A DNA stretch of 64,000 nt from Tropicimonas sp. IMCC6043 (GCF_004146235.1 NZ_SELO01000008.1:1-64000); one strand, 5' to 3'; positions 48,695 to 57,737 are shown, counted from the first letter of the stretch. Notes: generated by a model not told the origin, from the letters alone. A program made the numbers and translations.

Positions 48695-49594
48695 ATGCAT
48701 ATGCAACGCACGGTCACGAAGGCGGTGTTCCCCGTAGCGGGTCTCGGCACCCGATTCCTGCCTGCGACGAAGTCGGTTCCCAAGGAGATCATGACCCTCG
48801 TCGACCGGCCCCTCATCCAATACGCCATCGACGAGGCGCGCGCCGCCGGTATCACGGAATTCATCTTCGTGACCTCGCGCGGCAAGTCGGCGCTGGAGGA
48901 TTACTTCGACACCGCGCCGGAGCTCGAGGCATCGCTGAACGACAAGGGCAAGGACGACCTGCTGGAGGTGCTGCAATCCACCAACATGGAGAGCGGCGCG
49001 ATCGCCTATATCCGCCAGCACAAGGCGCTCGGGCTCGGCCATGCCGTCTGGTGCGCGCGGCGGCTCATCGGCGACGAGCCTTTCGCGGTGATGCTGCCCG
49101 ATGACGTGATCGCCGGCGACACCGCCTGCCTCAAGCAGATGGTTGATGCCTATCAGGAAACCGGCGGCTGCATGGTCGCCGCGATGGAAGTGCCGCCCGA
49201 GAAGGCGAGCGCCTATGGCATCCTCGATGTGGAATCGGAGGATGGCGCGCGCGTGAAGGTCAAGGCGATGGTCGAGAAGCCGACACCCGGCGAGGCCCCG
49301 TCGAACCTCGCGGTGATCGGCCGCTACATCCTGACGCCGGACGTGATGGCCAATCTCGACCGGATGAAATCGGGCGCTGGCGGCGAGATCCAGCTCACCG
49401 ACGCGATTGCCGACGAGATCCAGGCCGGCCGCGGCGTATATGGCTACCGCTTCCGCGGCCAGCGCTACGATTGCGGCTCCAAGGCGGGCTTCCTGCAGGC
49501 CACGGTTGCCTTCGGCCTGGCGCGTCCGGACCTGCGCGACGAATTCTCCGAGTATCTCGAGGAGATGATGGCGGTCCGGAACGCCGCACAGTAG
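48695..49594 (+). CDS. galU: UTP-glucose-1-phosphate uridylyltransferase
   Basis: Makes UDP-glucose for polysaccharide and LPS synthesis. The 299-residue protein has FPVAGLGTRFLPATKSVPKE, the nucleotidyltransferase loop, then MLPDDVIAG and EKPTPGEAPSNLAVIGRYIL with GGEIQLTDAIAD. AAGGAAAGGACA precedes ATG 48695 (MHMQRTV); a second ATG two codons on is possible. galE follows after 14 bases, forming a UDP-glucose/UDP-galactose pair. Confidence 0.95.
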   Translation: MHMQRTVTKAVFPVAGLGTRFLPATKSVPKEIMTLVDRPLIQYAIDEARAAGITEFIFVTSRGKSALEDYFDTAPELEASLNDKGKDDLLEVLQSTNMESGAIAYIRQHKALGLGHAVWCARRLIGDEPFAVMLPDDVIAGDTACLKQMVDAYQETGGCMVAAMEVPPEKASAYGILDVESEDGARVKVKAMVEKPTPGEAPSNLAVIGRYILTPDVMANLDRMKSGAGGEIQLTDAIADEIQAGRGVYGYRFRGQRYDCGSKAGFLQATVAFGLARPDLRDEFSEYLEEMMAVRNAAQ

Positions 49595-49608
49595 CCCGAG
49601 GTAGAGGC

Positions 49609-50592
49609 ATGACCAGGATCCTCGTCACAGGCGGAGCAGGATATATCGGATCGCATGCCTGCAAGGTGCTGGCGCGTGAAGGCTACACGCCCGTAACGTT
49701 CGACAACATCTCCACGGGCTGGGAAGACGCGGTGCAGTTCGGCCCGCTGGAGAAGGGCGACCTGCTGGACCGGGCGCGGCTCGACGAGGTCTTCGCGAAG
49801 CACAAGCCGCACGCGATCATGCATTTCGCCGCGCTCAGCCAGGTGGGTGAGTCGATGCAGGTGCCGGGCTGGTACTGGCGCTCGAATGTGGGCGGCGCGG
49901 CCAATCTCTGCGAAGCGGCGGTGGCGGCGGGCTGCAAGCGGTTCATCTTCTCCTCGACCTGCGCCACCTATGGCGACCAGGACGGGGTGGTGCTCGACGA
50001 AAACTCGGCGCAGATGCCGATCAACGCCTATGGCGCCTCCAAGCGGGCGATCGAGGACATCCTCGCCAATTTCGAGGACGCCTTCGGGCTTAAGCACGTC
50101 ATCTTCCGCTATTTCAATGTCGCGGGCGGCGACGAGGAGGCACAGGTCGGAGAATTCCACCGGCCCGAGACGCATCTCATTCCGTTGGTTCTCGACGCCA
50201 TCGACGGCAAACGCGACAAGCTCACCATCTATGGCACCGATTACGACACGCCGGACGGCACCTGCATCCGCGATTATGTCCATGTCATGGACCTCGTCGA
50301 GGCGCATGTTCTCGGGCTGAGATGGCTGGAATCCGGCAAGGACAGCCGCGCCTTCAATCTCGGCACCGGCAGCGGTTTTTCGGTGCGTGAAGTGATGGAG
50401 GCGGCCGGACAGGTCACCAACCGGCCGGTTCCCTATGACGAGGGACCGCGGCGGGCGGGCGATGCGACGCGGCTGGTCTCGGGCTCGAGCCGGGCCATTG
50501 ACGAGCTCGGCTGGACCCCTCGCCGCTCCACCATGCCGCAAATGATCAAGGACGCCTGGCGCTGGCATCAGACGGGAAACTACGAGAAGTAG
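49609..50592 (+). CDS. galE: UDP-glucose 4-epimerase
   Basis: Interconverts UDP-glucose and UDP-galactose with bound NAD. The 327-residue short-chain dehydrogenase has ILVTGGAGYIGSHACKVLA, the Ser-Tyr-Lys set in FSSTCATYGDQDGV and NAYGASKRAIEDI, and FRYFNVAGGD. GAGGTAGAGGC precedes the ATG. Downstream are broken glycosyltransferase pieces that would once have used its product. Confidence 0.95.
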   Translation: MTRILVTGGAGYIGSHACKVLAREGYTPVTFDNISTGWEDAVQFGPLEKGDLLDRARLDEVFAKHKPHAIMHFAALSQVGESMQVPGWYWRSNVGGAANLCEAAVAAGCKRFIFSSTCATYGDQDGVVLDENSAQMPINAYGASKRAIEDILANFEDAFGLKHVIFRYFNVAGGDEEAQVGEFHRPETHLIPLVLDAIDGKRDKLTIYGTDYDTPDGTCIRDYVHVMDLVEAHVLGLRWLESGKDSRAFNLGTGSGFSVREVMEAAGQVTNRPVPYDEGPRRAGDATRLVSGSSRAIDELGWTPRRSTMPQMIKDAWRWHQTGNYEK

Positions 50593-50855
50593 GCCGCCCT
50601 CCCGGCGGCGGTCGGCTCTCCGAGGCGCGGCAGGCGCTGCGCCTCTGCTGGAAGTGGCGTGGCCTCCTCTGGCGCTCCTTCCGCAGCCGTCGCAAGCTTG
50701 CGACGGTGGCCGACTGCACGGCTGAGACCTGCAAGAGCCAGATCCTCTCCTGCTTCCGCGACGAGATCGGCCGCCTGCCTTGTTTCCTCGCGCACTATCG
50801 GGCGCAATGCCTGGCGAAGTTCGATCCAGCCGGTGCGGCTCAACCACGCCTGTGA
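50592..50855 (+). pseudogene. glycosyltransferase, N-terminal remnant
   Basis: A frame open across the end of galE reads GGGRLSEARQALRLCWKWRG, LLWRSFRSRRKLATVADCTA and then ILSCFRDEIGRLPCFLAHYR before TGA at 50853-50855. This resembles the start of the GT2-type glycosyltransferases (cytoplasmic basic helix, then ILxFxxxRNExxRLPYFLxHYR) found in related genomes; the match is from memory. The catalytic core is missing and no start codon with a ribosome-binding site is visible. Broken gene. Confidence 0.55.
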
Positions 50856-50928
50856 CGACCCCGACGACTTGGGGCCGAGCGGAATCCTGCCGCAAACGAG
50901 ATTCCGACCCTCTGTCGTTGCGCGCTAA

Positions 50929-51066
50929 GTGGAGGAAAAAGAGCGGCGCGAGCATTTCGGCACGCCCGACGAAGCCGGATACGCGCTGGCGGGCCGGCGG
51001 GCGCTGGCCCCCCTCTATGACGAGAAGGTCGCGACCGCGGTGCGCGCGGTCCACAACTGGGACTAA
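50929..51066 (+). pseudogene. C-terminal remnant of a polysaccharide enzyme
   Basis: A 45-codon stretch in a different frame from the preceding fragment, opened by a stop codon at 50926, reads VEEKERREHFGTPDEAGYAL and AGRRALAPLYDEKVATAVRA up to NWD and TAA at 51064. It looks like the tail of a sulfotransferase- or glycosyltransferase-type protein, perhaps the same gene as the fragment at 50592-50855 after an internal deletion. Low certainty on family. Confidence 0.4.
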
Positions 51067-51100
51067 TGGCGTTCAGGTTCCGCCGCTGGAAGCCCTTCCC

Positions 51101-51565
51101 TCAGGCCGCCTGCGAGGCGTTCGCGTCGGTCAGCACCGTGTGCAAGGTCGTCGGGTTGTCGTTGGCCCGCAGCTTGGCGCAGACATCGGGATTGCGCATG
51201 GTGCGCGAGATCAGCGCCAGCGCCTTGAGGTGTTCGACTCCCGCGTTCTCGGGCGCGAACAGGGCGAAGACGAGGTCGACCGGCTGGCGGTCGACCGCGC
51301 CAAAATCCAGGGCGCGCTCGAGTTTGAAGAAAACACCCGTGACGTCGGGCGCATCGTCCAACCGCGCATGCGGCAGGGCGATGCCGTGGCCGACGCCGGT
51401 GGGCCCGAGGCTCTCGCGTTCCATCAACGCCTCGGCCGCCTGCAACCCGTCAAGGTCATAGGCGCTCTCCACGACCTCTCCAAGGCGCTGGAACAGCCGC
51501 TTCTTGCTGCTCGCCTCGGAAATGACCTTGACCGCCTCGGGCTTCAGAATGCTCGAAAGATCCAT
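51101..51565 (-). CDS. ptsN: nitrogen PTS regulatory protein EIIA-Ntr
   Basis: PtsN is the phosphoryl-accepting end of the nitrogen phosphotransferase system and regulates potassium and carbon/nitrogen balance. The 154-residue protein starts MDLSSILKPEAVKVISEASS and carries the phosphorylation histidine in GHGIALPHARLDDAPD (PTS EIIA type 2 signature). ATG 51565 is the family start. Follows hpf after 37 bases on the same strand, the usual hpf-ptsN order. Confidence 0.93.
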   Translation of the reverse strand: MDLSSILKPEAVKVISEASSKKRLFQRLGEVVESAYDLDGLQAAEALMERESLGPTGVGHGIALPHARLDDAPDVTGVFFKLERALDFGAVDRQPVDLVFALFAPENAGVEHLKALALISRTMRNPDVCAKLRANDNPTTLHTVLTDANASQAA

Positions 51566-51602
51566 GTGCTTTCCAGTTTCCCGGCTTGCGCCTGTGGCCG
51601 GA

Positions 51603-52181
51603 TCAGCCCCCGGTTCTCGGGTCGATCCAGCCGATATTTCCGTCGTCGCGCCGATACACCACGTTGACGGCGCCCTCTCCCTCGGGACGGAAGACCAGAA
51701 CCGGCGCGCCGGAAAGCTCCATCTGCATGACGGCTTCTCCAACGGACAGGCTGGGGATCTGGGTCTCCATCTCCGCAATGATCATAGGCTGGAGCGTTTC
51801 CGGTTCCTGTTCCTCGGCCCCATCCTCGGATGCGGCGAGGATATACGAGGCCGCGCCATAGACTGCAACCGGCTCCTTGCGATCCTTGTAGTGATCTTTC
51901 AGGCGGCGCTTGTAGCGACGAAGCTGCTTCTCGAGCTTTTCGCGGCAATCGTCGAAGGCAGCATAGACTTCGCTGGCGCGGCCCGAAGCCACGGCGTTCA
52001 GGCCGGTCGAGAGGTGGACCGTCGTCTCGCACATGTATTCATGACCACGCCGGGAAAAGATCACTTGGGCATCCGTCGGCCGTTCCGCGTATTTCGCCAC
52101 GGCTTCGCCGAGCTCCGCTTTCACATGGGTCGTGAGGGAGTCCCCAATGTCGATCTGTCGACCGCTGATCTGATAGCGCAT
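51603..52181 (-). CDS. hpf: long-form ribosome hibernation promoting factor
   Basis: HPF binds the 30S subunit and drives 100S dimer formation in starvation. The 192-residue protein has the S30AE N-terminal domain (MRYQISGRQIDIGDSLTTHV, then FDDCREKLEKQLRRYKRRLK) and, after a linker, the C-terminal dimerisation domain (SVGEAVMQMELSGAPVLVFR, NVVYRRDDGNIGWIDPR), the long form typical of alphaproteobacteria. GAGG upstream of the ATG. Confidence 0.93.
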   Translation of the reverse strand: MRYQISGRQIDIGDSLTTHVKAELGEAVAKYAERPTDAQVIFSRRGHEYMCETTVHLSTGLNAVASGRASEVYAAFDDCREKLEKQLRRYKRRLKDHYKDRKEPVAVYGAASYILAASEDGAEEQEPETLQPMIIAEMETQIPSLSVGEAVMQMELSGAPVLVFRPEGEGAVNVVYRRDDGNIGWIDPRTGG

Positions 52182-52517
52182 CTCGCCTCCATGAGGTTGA
52201 GGTTAGGGGTTCGTCCAGCAAATGCCGTTCGGACCCGGTTGGAAAGCCCAAAAAGAGTTAACGCGGAAAAACGGGGGAATGTCCGGCTCAACGGCGCGGC
52301 ATCGCGCGGGGCGGGGCGGCGTTCGGCACGGAAGTTTGGCAGTATGCACCGTCATCTTCTCTATTTGGTGACCTCTCCCCCCCGCCGTCAACGCCCTGGC
52401 GGCGAAGATTCGGTGGGAAGCCGTCGGATCCAGTCGAGACCGGCCCGGCCGCGCCGTCAATGATCGGTGTCAAATCAGGGGCTTGGGCCGCGCGGCGTGT
52501 CGCTGGCGCCGCCATGC
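52182..52517. other. intergenic region between lptB and hpf
   Basis: 336 bases with no convincing gene. A GCGGCG / CGCCGC hairpin (52492-52512) lies just after the lptB stop and could end that operon, though without a T-run. An AT-richer patch near 52345-52375 could hold the hpf promoter. In many proteobacteria rpoN occupies this place; it is not here. Confidence 0.5.
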
Positions 52518-53282
52518 TCAGCCAATTCGGAAATTCTGGCCGAGATAGACGCGACGGACGTTCTCGTCGCGCACGACGTCTTCCGCGGTGCCGCTCATCA
52601 GGACCTGGCCATCATGCAGGATATAGGCACGGTCGACGATCTCGAGCGTCTCGCGGACGTTGTGATCGGTGATCAGCACGCCGATTCCACGATTCTTGAG
52701 ATCGGTCACGAGGTGGCGGATATCGCCCACGGAAATCGGATCGACCCCCGCGAAGGGCTCGTCGAGCAGCAGGTATTTCGGTTCGGCGGCAAGGCAGCGG
52801 GCAATCTCCACACGCCGCCGCTCGCCGCCCGAGAGCGAGAGCGCGGAGGCGCGGCGCAGATGCTCGATGCCGAATTCGGAGAGCAGGTCCTCGAGCCGTT
52901 CGCGCCGCTTGTGGCGGTCACCCTCGGTGATCTCGAGGATCGCCATGATGTTGTCTTCAACCGTCAGGCCGCGGAAGATCGAGACCTCCTGTGGCAGGTA
53001 GCCGATACCGAAGCGGGCGCGGCGATACATCGGCAGCGTGGTGACGTCCCGTCCATCGATCTGCACCAGGCCGGATTCGGGCAGGATCAGCCCGGCAATG
53101 GAATAGAAGCAGGTGGTCTTGCCCGAGCCGTTGGGGCCGAGCAGCGCAACGATCTCGCCCCGCTGCAATTCGAGCGTCACATCGTGGATCACCGGCCGGC
53201 GGCGGTAGCTCTTCCTGAGCTGCACGACCTGCAGCCCGGCGGAACCGGGCGCGATCGAAAGTCCCCGGCCGTCTCGGATCAT
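52518..53282 (-). CDS. lptB: LPS export ATP-binding protein LptB
   Basis: LptB powers extraction of lipopolysaccharide from the inner membrane. The 254-residue ABC ATPase has Walker A ([19 protein letters not shown]), the Q-loop [14 protein letters not shown], signature [18 protein letters not shown] and Walker [14 protein letters not shown]. The start (MIRDGRGL) overlaps the lptA stop. Last gene of rnd-kdsD-lptC-lptA-lptB. Confidence 0.96.
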   Translation of the reverse strand: MIRDGRGLSIAPGSAGLQVVQLRKSYRRRPVIHDVTLELQRGEIVALLGPNGSGKTTCFYSIAGLILPESGLVQIDGRDVTTLPMYRRARFGIGYLPQEVSIFRGLTVEDNIMAILEITEGDRHKRRERLEDLLSEFGIEHLRRASALSLSGGERRRVEIARCLAAEPKYLLLDEPFAGVDPISVGDIRHLVTDLKNRGIGVLITDHNVRETLEIVDRAYILHDGQVLMSGTAEDVVRDENVRRVYLGQNFRIG

Positions 53283-53815
53283 TGCGTCGTTTCCGGCTCG
53301 CTCTCGGGGTTGAAGAAGACCTTCACCCGGCCTTCCATCTGGCCGATTCCGGTGTCGAGATTGACCGTAAGCTTTTCGCCGGCCATCGTGTTGTCGCCCT
53401 GTGTGACGAGCACGTCGCCGGTCATGACGACGACGCCCGACTCCACGGTATAGACCGCGTCCTCGCCCTCGGCGGCCTCGGCGCCATTGAAGAGCGTGAC
53501 GTTGCCCGTCGCGTGGACCCTCTGGATAACGGTCTCGCCCTCGGCATTCTCGGCATATTCGACATCGACCACGTCGCCGAAGAGACGCATCTCGCCTTGC
53601 GATACGGCGACATTGCCGGTGAATTTCGCCCGGCCGGCGTCGCGTTGCATGTCGAGTTGGTCGGCAGTGACCTCGACCGGCGCGTTGCCGTCGTGCTCGG
53701 AATTGCCGAAGCCGATTTCGGTTCCCTGCGCGGCAGCGGCGATGGCCGAGGTGGATACTGCGACGCAGAGCGAGGCGGATTTCAGGAATGATCGCAGGGA
53801 CAAGGGCAGTATCAC
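53279..53815 (-). CDS. lptA: LPS transport periplasmic protein LptA
   Basis: LptA forms the periplasmic bridge for LPS. The 178-residue protein has a signal peptide (to about residue 28, AIAAAAQG) and an OstA domain: [40 protein letters not shown] and [20 protein letters not shown]. Stop overlaps lptB (ATGA). Confidence 0.93.
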   Translation of the reverse strand: MILPLSLRSFLKSASLCVAVSTSAIAAAAQGTEIGFGNSEHDGNAPVEVTADQLDMQRDAGRAKFTGNVAVSQGEMRLFGDVVDVEYAENAEGETVIQRVHATGNVTLFNGAEAAEGEDAVYTVESGVVVMTGDVLVTQGDNTMAGEKLTVNLDTGIGQMEGRVKVFFNPESEPETTQ

Positions 53816-53816
53816 C

Positions 53817-54437
53817 TCACTTGGCTTTAGGTAGGTATATCACCTTCACGCCGTCCTTGAAAACCACGGTCACGGCTTCCTCGGTTCCGTTTGTCGACTG
53901 TTGTGACGTCACTTTCATTCGTCCCGCCTCGATTGTTCCGAGCGGCCCGGTGCCGTGGACGGGGCCGGCGGTCTCGATATCGGTGCGGCTTGTGGAGGAG
54001 GTGAGCTCATCGGTGACGAGCCGATAGCCGGAGGAGGTGGAAATGCGCACGTTGCCGCGCAGCACGGTGCGCGATTCCCCAGCATAGATCGTGCCGCTGT
54101 CAGAGCGCATGTCGATCGTGGTGCCATCCTCTTCGAGCAGGGTGCCGTGTACCGCGACAGCATCGACGACCTCGTAGTTGCCACCCCGCGGCGTCGCCTG
54201 GTCGGCGGTCACGACGATCCGGTTTCCGTCGTCGGTCACGCTGGAAAACACGGGCGAATCGACGGTCTGCGCGCTGGCCATCTCCTCGAGATCGAGGTCC
54301 GAATAGGGAATTTCGCCGCCCTCGTCGCCCATCGTGGCCAGCAGGAAGACCGACGAGAGCAGGCCGAGCGCAGCAAGCGGCAGGATGATCTTCAGTCCGG
54401 CGACGACATGCGAATGGAGGTTGTCGCGGGCGGCCAC
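53817..54437 (-). CDS. lptC: LPS export protein LptC
   Basis: A 206-residue bitopic inner-membrane protein with one N-terminal transmembrane segment (LKIILPLAALGLLSSVFLLA) and a periplasmic beta-jellyroll. It bridges LptB2FG to LptA. Typical features are DGNRIVVTADQATPRGGNYE and the repeated dihydroxy-free beta strands that follow. Located between kdsD and lptA with almost no gap. Confidence 0.9.
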   Translation of the reverse strand: MAARDNLHSHVVAGLKIILPLAALGLLSSVFLLATMGDEGGEIPYSDLDLEEMASAQTVDSPVFSSVTDDGNRIVVTADQATPRGGNYEVVDAVAVHGTLLEEDGTTIDMRSDSGTIYAGESRTVLRGNVRISTSSGYRLVTDELTSSTSRTDIETAGPVHGTGPLGTIEAGRMKVTSQQSTNGTEEAVTVVFKDGVKVIYLPKAK

Positions 54438-54440
54438 GGC

Positions 54441-55418
54441 TCAGACAATCCCCGCTCTCAGGCAGTCGTGGATATGCAGGATGCCCGTCGTCCGCCCGTC
54501 GTCATCCGGCGGCACCACGAAGAGGCAGGTGATGGAGCGCGCGTTCATCTCCGCCAACGCCTCCTCGGCCAGCGCATTGGGCGCGATGGTCCGCGGATTT
54601 CGCGTCATCACAGCCTCCGCCGCCATCTCCATCAACCCGCGCATGTGACGCCTGAGGTCACCGTCGGTGATGATGCCGGCGAGCCGGCCGGCGTCGTCGG
54701 TCACGCCGACCACGCCGAAGCCCTTTTGCGTCATCACAAGGAGCACGTCCGGCATCGGCATCGCAGCGTGCGCCAGCGGCAGCGCGTCGCCCGAATGCAT
54801 CAGATCGCTCACCCGGGCGAGCTGCACGCCGAGGCGGCCCCCGGGGTGAAACTCGCGGAACATCTCGGGCGTGAATCGGCGGTGCTCCATCAGCGCGACG
54901 GCGATCGCGTCGCCGAGCGCGAGGGACATCGTGGTCGAACTGGTCGGCACGATTCCGGTCTCGCAGGCCTCCGGCACCTCAGGCAACAGCAATGCGACGT
55001 CGGCGCGCGTGAGCAGCGTCGAGCCGGCGCGACCCGCAATGCCGATAAGCGGAATGTGGAAACGGCGGGTATAGGCGATCATATCCGCCAGTTCCGCCGT
55101 TTCGCCGGAATTCGACAGGAGCAGCGCCACGTCGCCCGCCGCCATCATCCCGAGATCGCCATGGCTGGCCTCGGCCGGATGGACGAAATGGGCCGGCGTT
55201 CCGGTCGAGGCGAGGGTGGCGGCAATCTTGCGGGCGATATGGCCCGACTTGCCCATGCCCGAGACGATGACCCGGCCGCGCGCGGCGAGGATCAGCGCAA
55301 TCGCGTCTGCGAATTCCGGTCCGAGCGTGTCGCCCAGCCGCACCAGCGCCGCCGCTTCCTGCCGGACCACGCGGCGTCCGGTGGTGAGAAAGGCCTCGGT
55401 ATCGGGCAGGGTGCGCAT
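54441..55418 (-). CDS. kdsD: D-arabinose-5-phosphate isomerase (KpsF/GutQ family)
   Basis: KdsD makes arabinose 5-phosphate, the first precursor of KDO. The 325-residue protein has an SIS domain (RVIVSGMGKSGHIARKIAAT, HPAEASHGDLGMMAAGDVAL, LLSNSGETAELADMI) and two CBS domains in the C-terminal half (for example GVVGVTDDAGRLAGIITDGD). Start ATG 55418 (MRTLPDTEAF), just after the rnd stop; weak ribosome-binding site, so translational coupling is likely. Fits with kdsB elsewhere in the window. Confidence 0.93.
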   Translation of the reverse strand: MRTLPDTEAFLTTGRRVVRQEAAALVRLGDTLGPEFADAIALILAARGRVIVSGMGKSGHIARKIAATLASTGTPAHFVHPAEASHGDLGMMAAGDVALLLSNSGETAELADMIAYTRRFHIPLIGIAGRAGSTLLTRADVALLLPEVPEACETGIVPTSSTTMSLALGDAIAVALMEHRRFTPEMFREFHPGGRLGVQLARVSDLMHSGDALPLAHAAMPMPDVLLVMTQKGFGVVGVTDDAGRLAGIITDGDLRRHMRGLMEMAAEAVMTRNPRTIAPNALAEEALAEMNARSITCLFVVPPDDDGRTTGILHIHDCLRAGIV

Positions 55419-55422
55419 CGGA

Positions 55423-56034
55423 TCAATGGGCAAAGATGTCGATCTCCGGCCATCCTGCAAGGTCGAGCCGGGCGCGCGTCGGCAGGAAGTCGAAACAGGC
55501 CTGTGCAATCTCCGTGCGGCCCTCGCGAGCGAGGCGTCGGTCCAACTCTTCACGAAGCCGGTGCAGGTAGAGTACGTCGCAAGCAGCATACTCCTGCTGC
55601 GCGGTGCTCAGCTCCGCGGCTCCCCAGTCGCTCGACTGCTGCTGCTTGGAAATGTCGATATCGAGCATCTCCTGGCAGAGATTCCTGAGCCCGTGCCGGT
55701 CAGTATAGGTGCGCACCAGTTTCGAGGCGATCTTGGTGCAATAGACCGGCGCGGCCAGCACCCCGAAGGCGTGGAAAAGCGCCGCGATATCGAACCGGCC
55801 GAAATGGAAGAGCTTTAGCACGTCCTTGTCGGCCAGCATCCGCGCCAGGTTCGGCGCCGCCGTCTGGCCGCGGCTTACCTGAACCAGATGCGCCTCGCCA
55901 TCGCCGCCCGAAAGCTGCACAAGGCAGAGCCGGTCACGATGCGGGTTGAGCCCCATGGTCTCGCAGTCGATCGCGACGACCGCGCCAAGATCGAGCCCGT
56001 CAGGAAGGTCGTTTTTGTGCAGATGATTGGCCAT
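55423..56034 (-). CDS. rnd: ribonuclease D-type 3'-5' exonuclease (short form)
   Basis: The 203-residue protein is a DEDDy exonuclease domain: VVAIDCETMGLNPHRDRLC (first Asp and Glu), LFHFGRFDIAAL (second Asp) and the final YAACDVLYLHRLREEL (Tyr and Asp). It lacks the HRDC domains of full-length RNase D, so it is the short form common in alphaproteobacteria, probably acting in RNA 3' maturation. First gene of the LPS operon; divergent from fliL. Confidence 0.9.
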   Translation of the reverse strand: MANHLHKNDLPDGLDLGAVVAIDCETMGLNPHRDRLCLVQLSGGDGEAHLVQVSRGQTAAPNLARMLADKDVLKLFHFGRFDIAALFHAFGVLAAPVYCTKIASKLVRTYTDRHGLRNLCQEMLDIDISKQQQSSDWGAAELSTAQQEYAACDVLYLHRLREELDRRLAREGRTEIAQACFDFLPTRARLDLAGWPEIDIFAH

Positions 56035-56171
56035 TCGCGGCCCCTTGTTTCAGCGCGCTGCGCCCAGATACGGGGTCCGGGGGGCAAATTCAATGGCCGC
56101 GACGCAACGGCTGGGGTGTCGGCCGGCGACCCATGCAGATGTCGTAACGGACGCGAAAAAAATCGTCCTGC

Positions 56172-56186
56172 TTAACAGTCGATTAG
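56172..56186 (+). promoter_or_regulatory. candidate CtrA-binding site upstream of fliL
   Basis: TTAA-CAGTCGA-TTAG, seven of eight conserved bases of the CtrA site TTAA-N7-TTAA, about 50 bases before the fliL start. CtrA controls motility genes in Rhodobacterales. Single-site pattern match. Confidence 0.5.
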
Positions 56187-56233
56187 CTCTACCGGGGATA
56201 ACCATGGATCATCGATGGTGAAGGAGTCCCCGG

Positions 56234-56719
56234 ATGTCCGATGAATCCGGCTTCGAAAACAGCGAAACGGATCGAAAGAAAACGGGCATCGTAATGCCCC
56301 TCCTGATCGGGCTCGTCCTTGCCGCCGGTCTCGGGGCCGGCGGCTTCTACGTCACCTATTCCGGTATGCTCGGAGGTAACTCGGGCGAGGCTGACGCTGC
56401 CGCGTTGCACGGCGCTCCGCCGGTCGCCTTCGTGCCGATCGATCCGATCCTCGTTTCCCTGGCTGGGTCCGGCTCACCCAGGCATCTTCGTTTCCGCGCC
56501 CAGATCGAGACCTCGCCGGGACAGCAGGATGCCATCGTCGCGATCATGCCGCGCATTCTCGATGTTCTGAACAGCTACCTGCGGGCGGTCTCCACAGAGG
56601 ACCTCGAACGCGAAACTGCGCTGATCCGCCTGCGCGCGCAGATGCTGCGGCGAATCCAGTTGGTTTCAGGCGATCGGGAGGTCCGCGACCTCCTGGTGAC
56701 TGAATTTGTGCTGAACTAG
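56234..56719 (+). CDS. fliL: flagellar basal-body-associated protein FliL
   Basis: FliL surrounds the stator at the motor and supports torque. The 161-residue protein has a cytoplasmic N-terminus, one transmembrane segment (MPLLIGLVLAAGLGAGGFYV) and a periplasmic domain ending in VSGDREVRDLLVTEFVLN, the FliL signature. AAGGAG precedes the ATG. First of five co-directional motility genes; divergent from rnd. Confidence 0.92.
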   Translation: MSDESGFENSETDRKKTGIVMPLLIGLVLAAGLGAGGFYVTYSGMLGGNSGEADAAALHGAPPVAFVPIDPILVSLAGSGSPRHLRFRAQIETSPGQQDAIVAIMPRILDVLNSYLRAVSTEDLERETALIRLRAQMLRRIQLVSGDREVRDLLVTEFVLN

Positions 56720-56728
56720 GAGAATGCG

Positions 56729-57106
56729 ATGAGCCTTCTGGCCGATATCCTTCTCATTGCCGGCGCACTCGGCGCGGCGTTCTACTGCTTCGTCCTGTCC
56801 CGGCGTCTGACCCGTTTCACCAATCTCGAGAACGGGATGGGTGGCGCGGTCGCGGTGCTCTCGGTCCAGGTCGACGAAATGACCAAGGCGCTCGAACAGG
56901 CCCGGTCGATGTCGAAGGACTCGGCGGAGTCGCTCCAGCACCTGACCGAGCGGGCCGAGGCCGCGGCGGCCCGGATCGAGCTGGTGCTGGCCTCGATGCA
57001 CGATCTCGAGGAGCCTCCGCCGCCTTCCCCTGGTCGCGCGCCCCGCGGGACCGTTCGCCGCAGCCGTCGTCCCCGGTCCGCGGCCGATCTGGATGCCGCG
57101 GAATGA
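56729..57106 (+). CDS. membrane-anchored coiled-coil protein in the motility operon
   Basis: The 125-residue product has an N-terminal transmembrane segment (SLLADILLIAGALGAAFYCF), a helical region likely to form a coiled coil (VSVQVDEMTKALEQ and QHLTERAEAAAARIELVLAS) and a basic Pro/Arg-rich tail. It lies nine bases after fliL and overlaps motE by four bases. Related genes occur at this place in other alphaproteobacterial flagellar clusters, but I know no established function. Confidence 0.7.
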   Translation: MSLLADILLIAGALGAAFYCFVLSRRLTRFTNLENGMGGAVAVLSVQVDEMTKALEQARSMSKDSAESLQHLTERAEAAAARIELVLASMHDLEEPPPPSPGRAPRGTVRRSRRPRSAADLDAAE

Positions 57107-57726
57107 GCCGGGAGAAAAAGCCGGCGAAGCGGCGTCCGGGGCGCGGCACGTTGCTTGCCATCGGCGCTCTGTTCTTTGCCTCGGGTGTCCTTCGGCTCGC
57201 GGACGGGACCGGAAATGCAATTGCCCGGCAGGTCGAGGCGCTGGCAATTCAGTCAGATGCTGATGCGACTGTGGAGGCGCCGGCCAGTTCGATACATCCG
57301 GCCGACTGCGCGACCGAGGACAGCCTTGCGCGGGCGCTCGCCACGCTCCGCGAGCGCGCGGCGCAGCTCGACGAGCGGGAGAAGCAGATCGGCGACCGGA
57401 TGGTGTCGCTGGATCGTGCCGAAGCGGAGATCGCGCGAAACCTTTCGGCCCTTGTGGAAGCAGAGGACAGGCTCGCCGCGACGATTGCGATGGCCGATGG
57501 CGCGGCGGAAAAGGACATCACGCGCCTGACGACGGTCTACGAGAAGATGAAGCCGAAGGATGCGGCTGCCGTCTTCGAGGCGATGGACGCGACCTTCGCG
57601 GCGGGTTTTCTCGGGCGGATGCGTCCGGATGTCGCCGCCGACATCCTGTCCGGCATGTCGCCCGCGAAGGCCTATACGGTCAGCGTCCTGCTGGCCGGGC
57701 GAAACGCCGGCGCGCCCGCGCAATAG
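57103..57726 (+). CDS. motE: MotE-like motility protein (MgtE N-terminal fold)
   Basis: The 207-residue protein has a basic N-terminus, one membrane or signal segment (GTLLAIGALFFASGVLRL), a predicted coiled coil (RERAAQLDEREKQIGDRMVS) and a C-terminal MgtE-like helical domain (YEKMKPKDAAAVFEAMDATF, GRMRPDVAADILSGMSPAKA). MotE in Sinorhizobium is a periplasmic chaperone for the motor protein MotC. Here it precedes motA, so a motor role is likely. Confidence 0.8.
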   Translation: MSREKKPAKRRPGRGTLLAIGALFFASGVLRLADGTGNAIARQVEALAIQSDADATVEAPASSIHPADCATEDSLARALATLRERAAQLDEREKQIGDRMVSLDRAEAEIARNLSALVEAEDRLAATIAMADGAAEKDITRLTTVYEKMKPKDAAAVFEAMDATFAAGFLGRMRPDVAADILSGMSPAKAYTVSVLLAGRNAGAPAQ

Positions 57727-57737
57727 GCGAATGAGTC

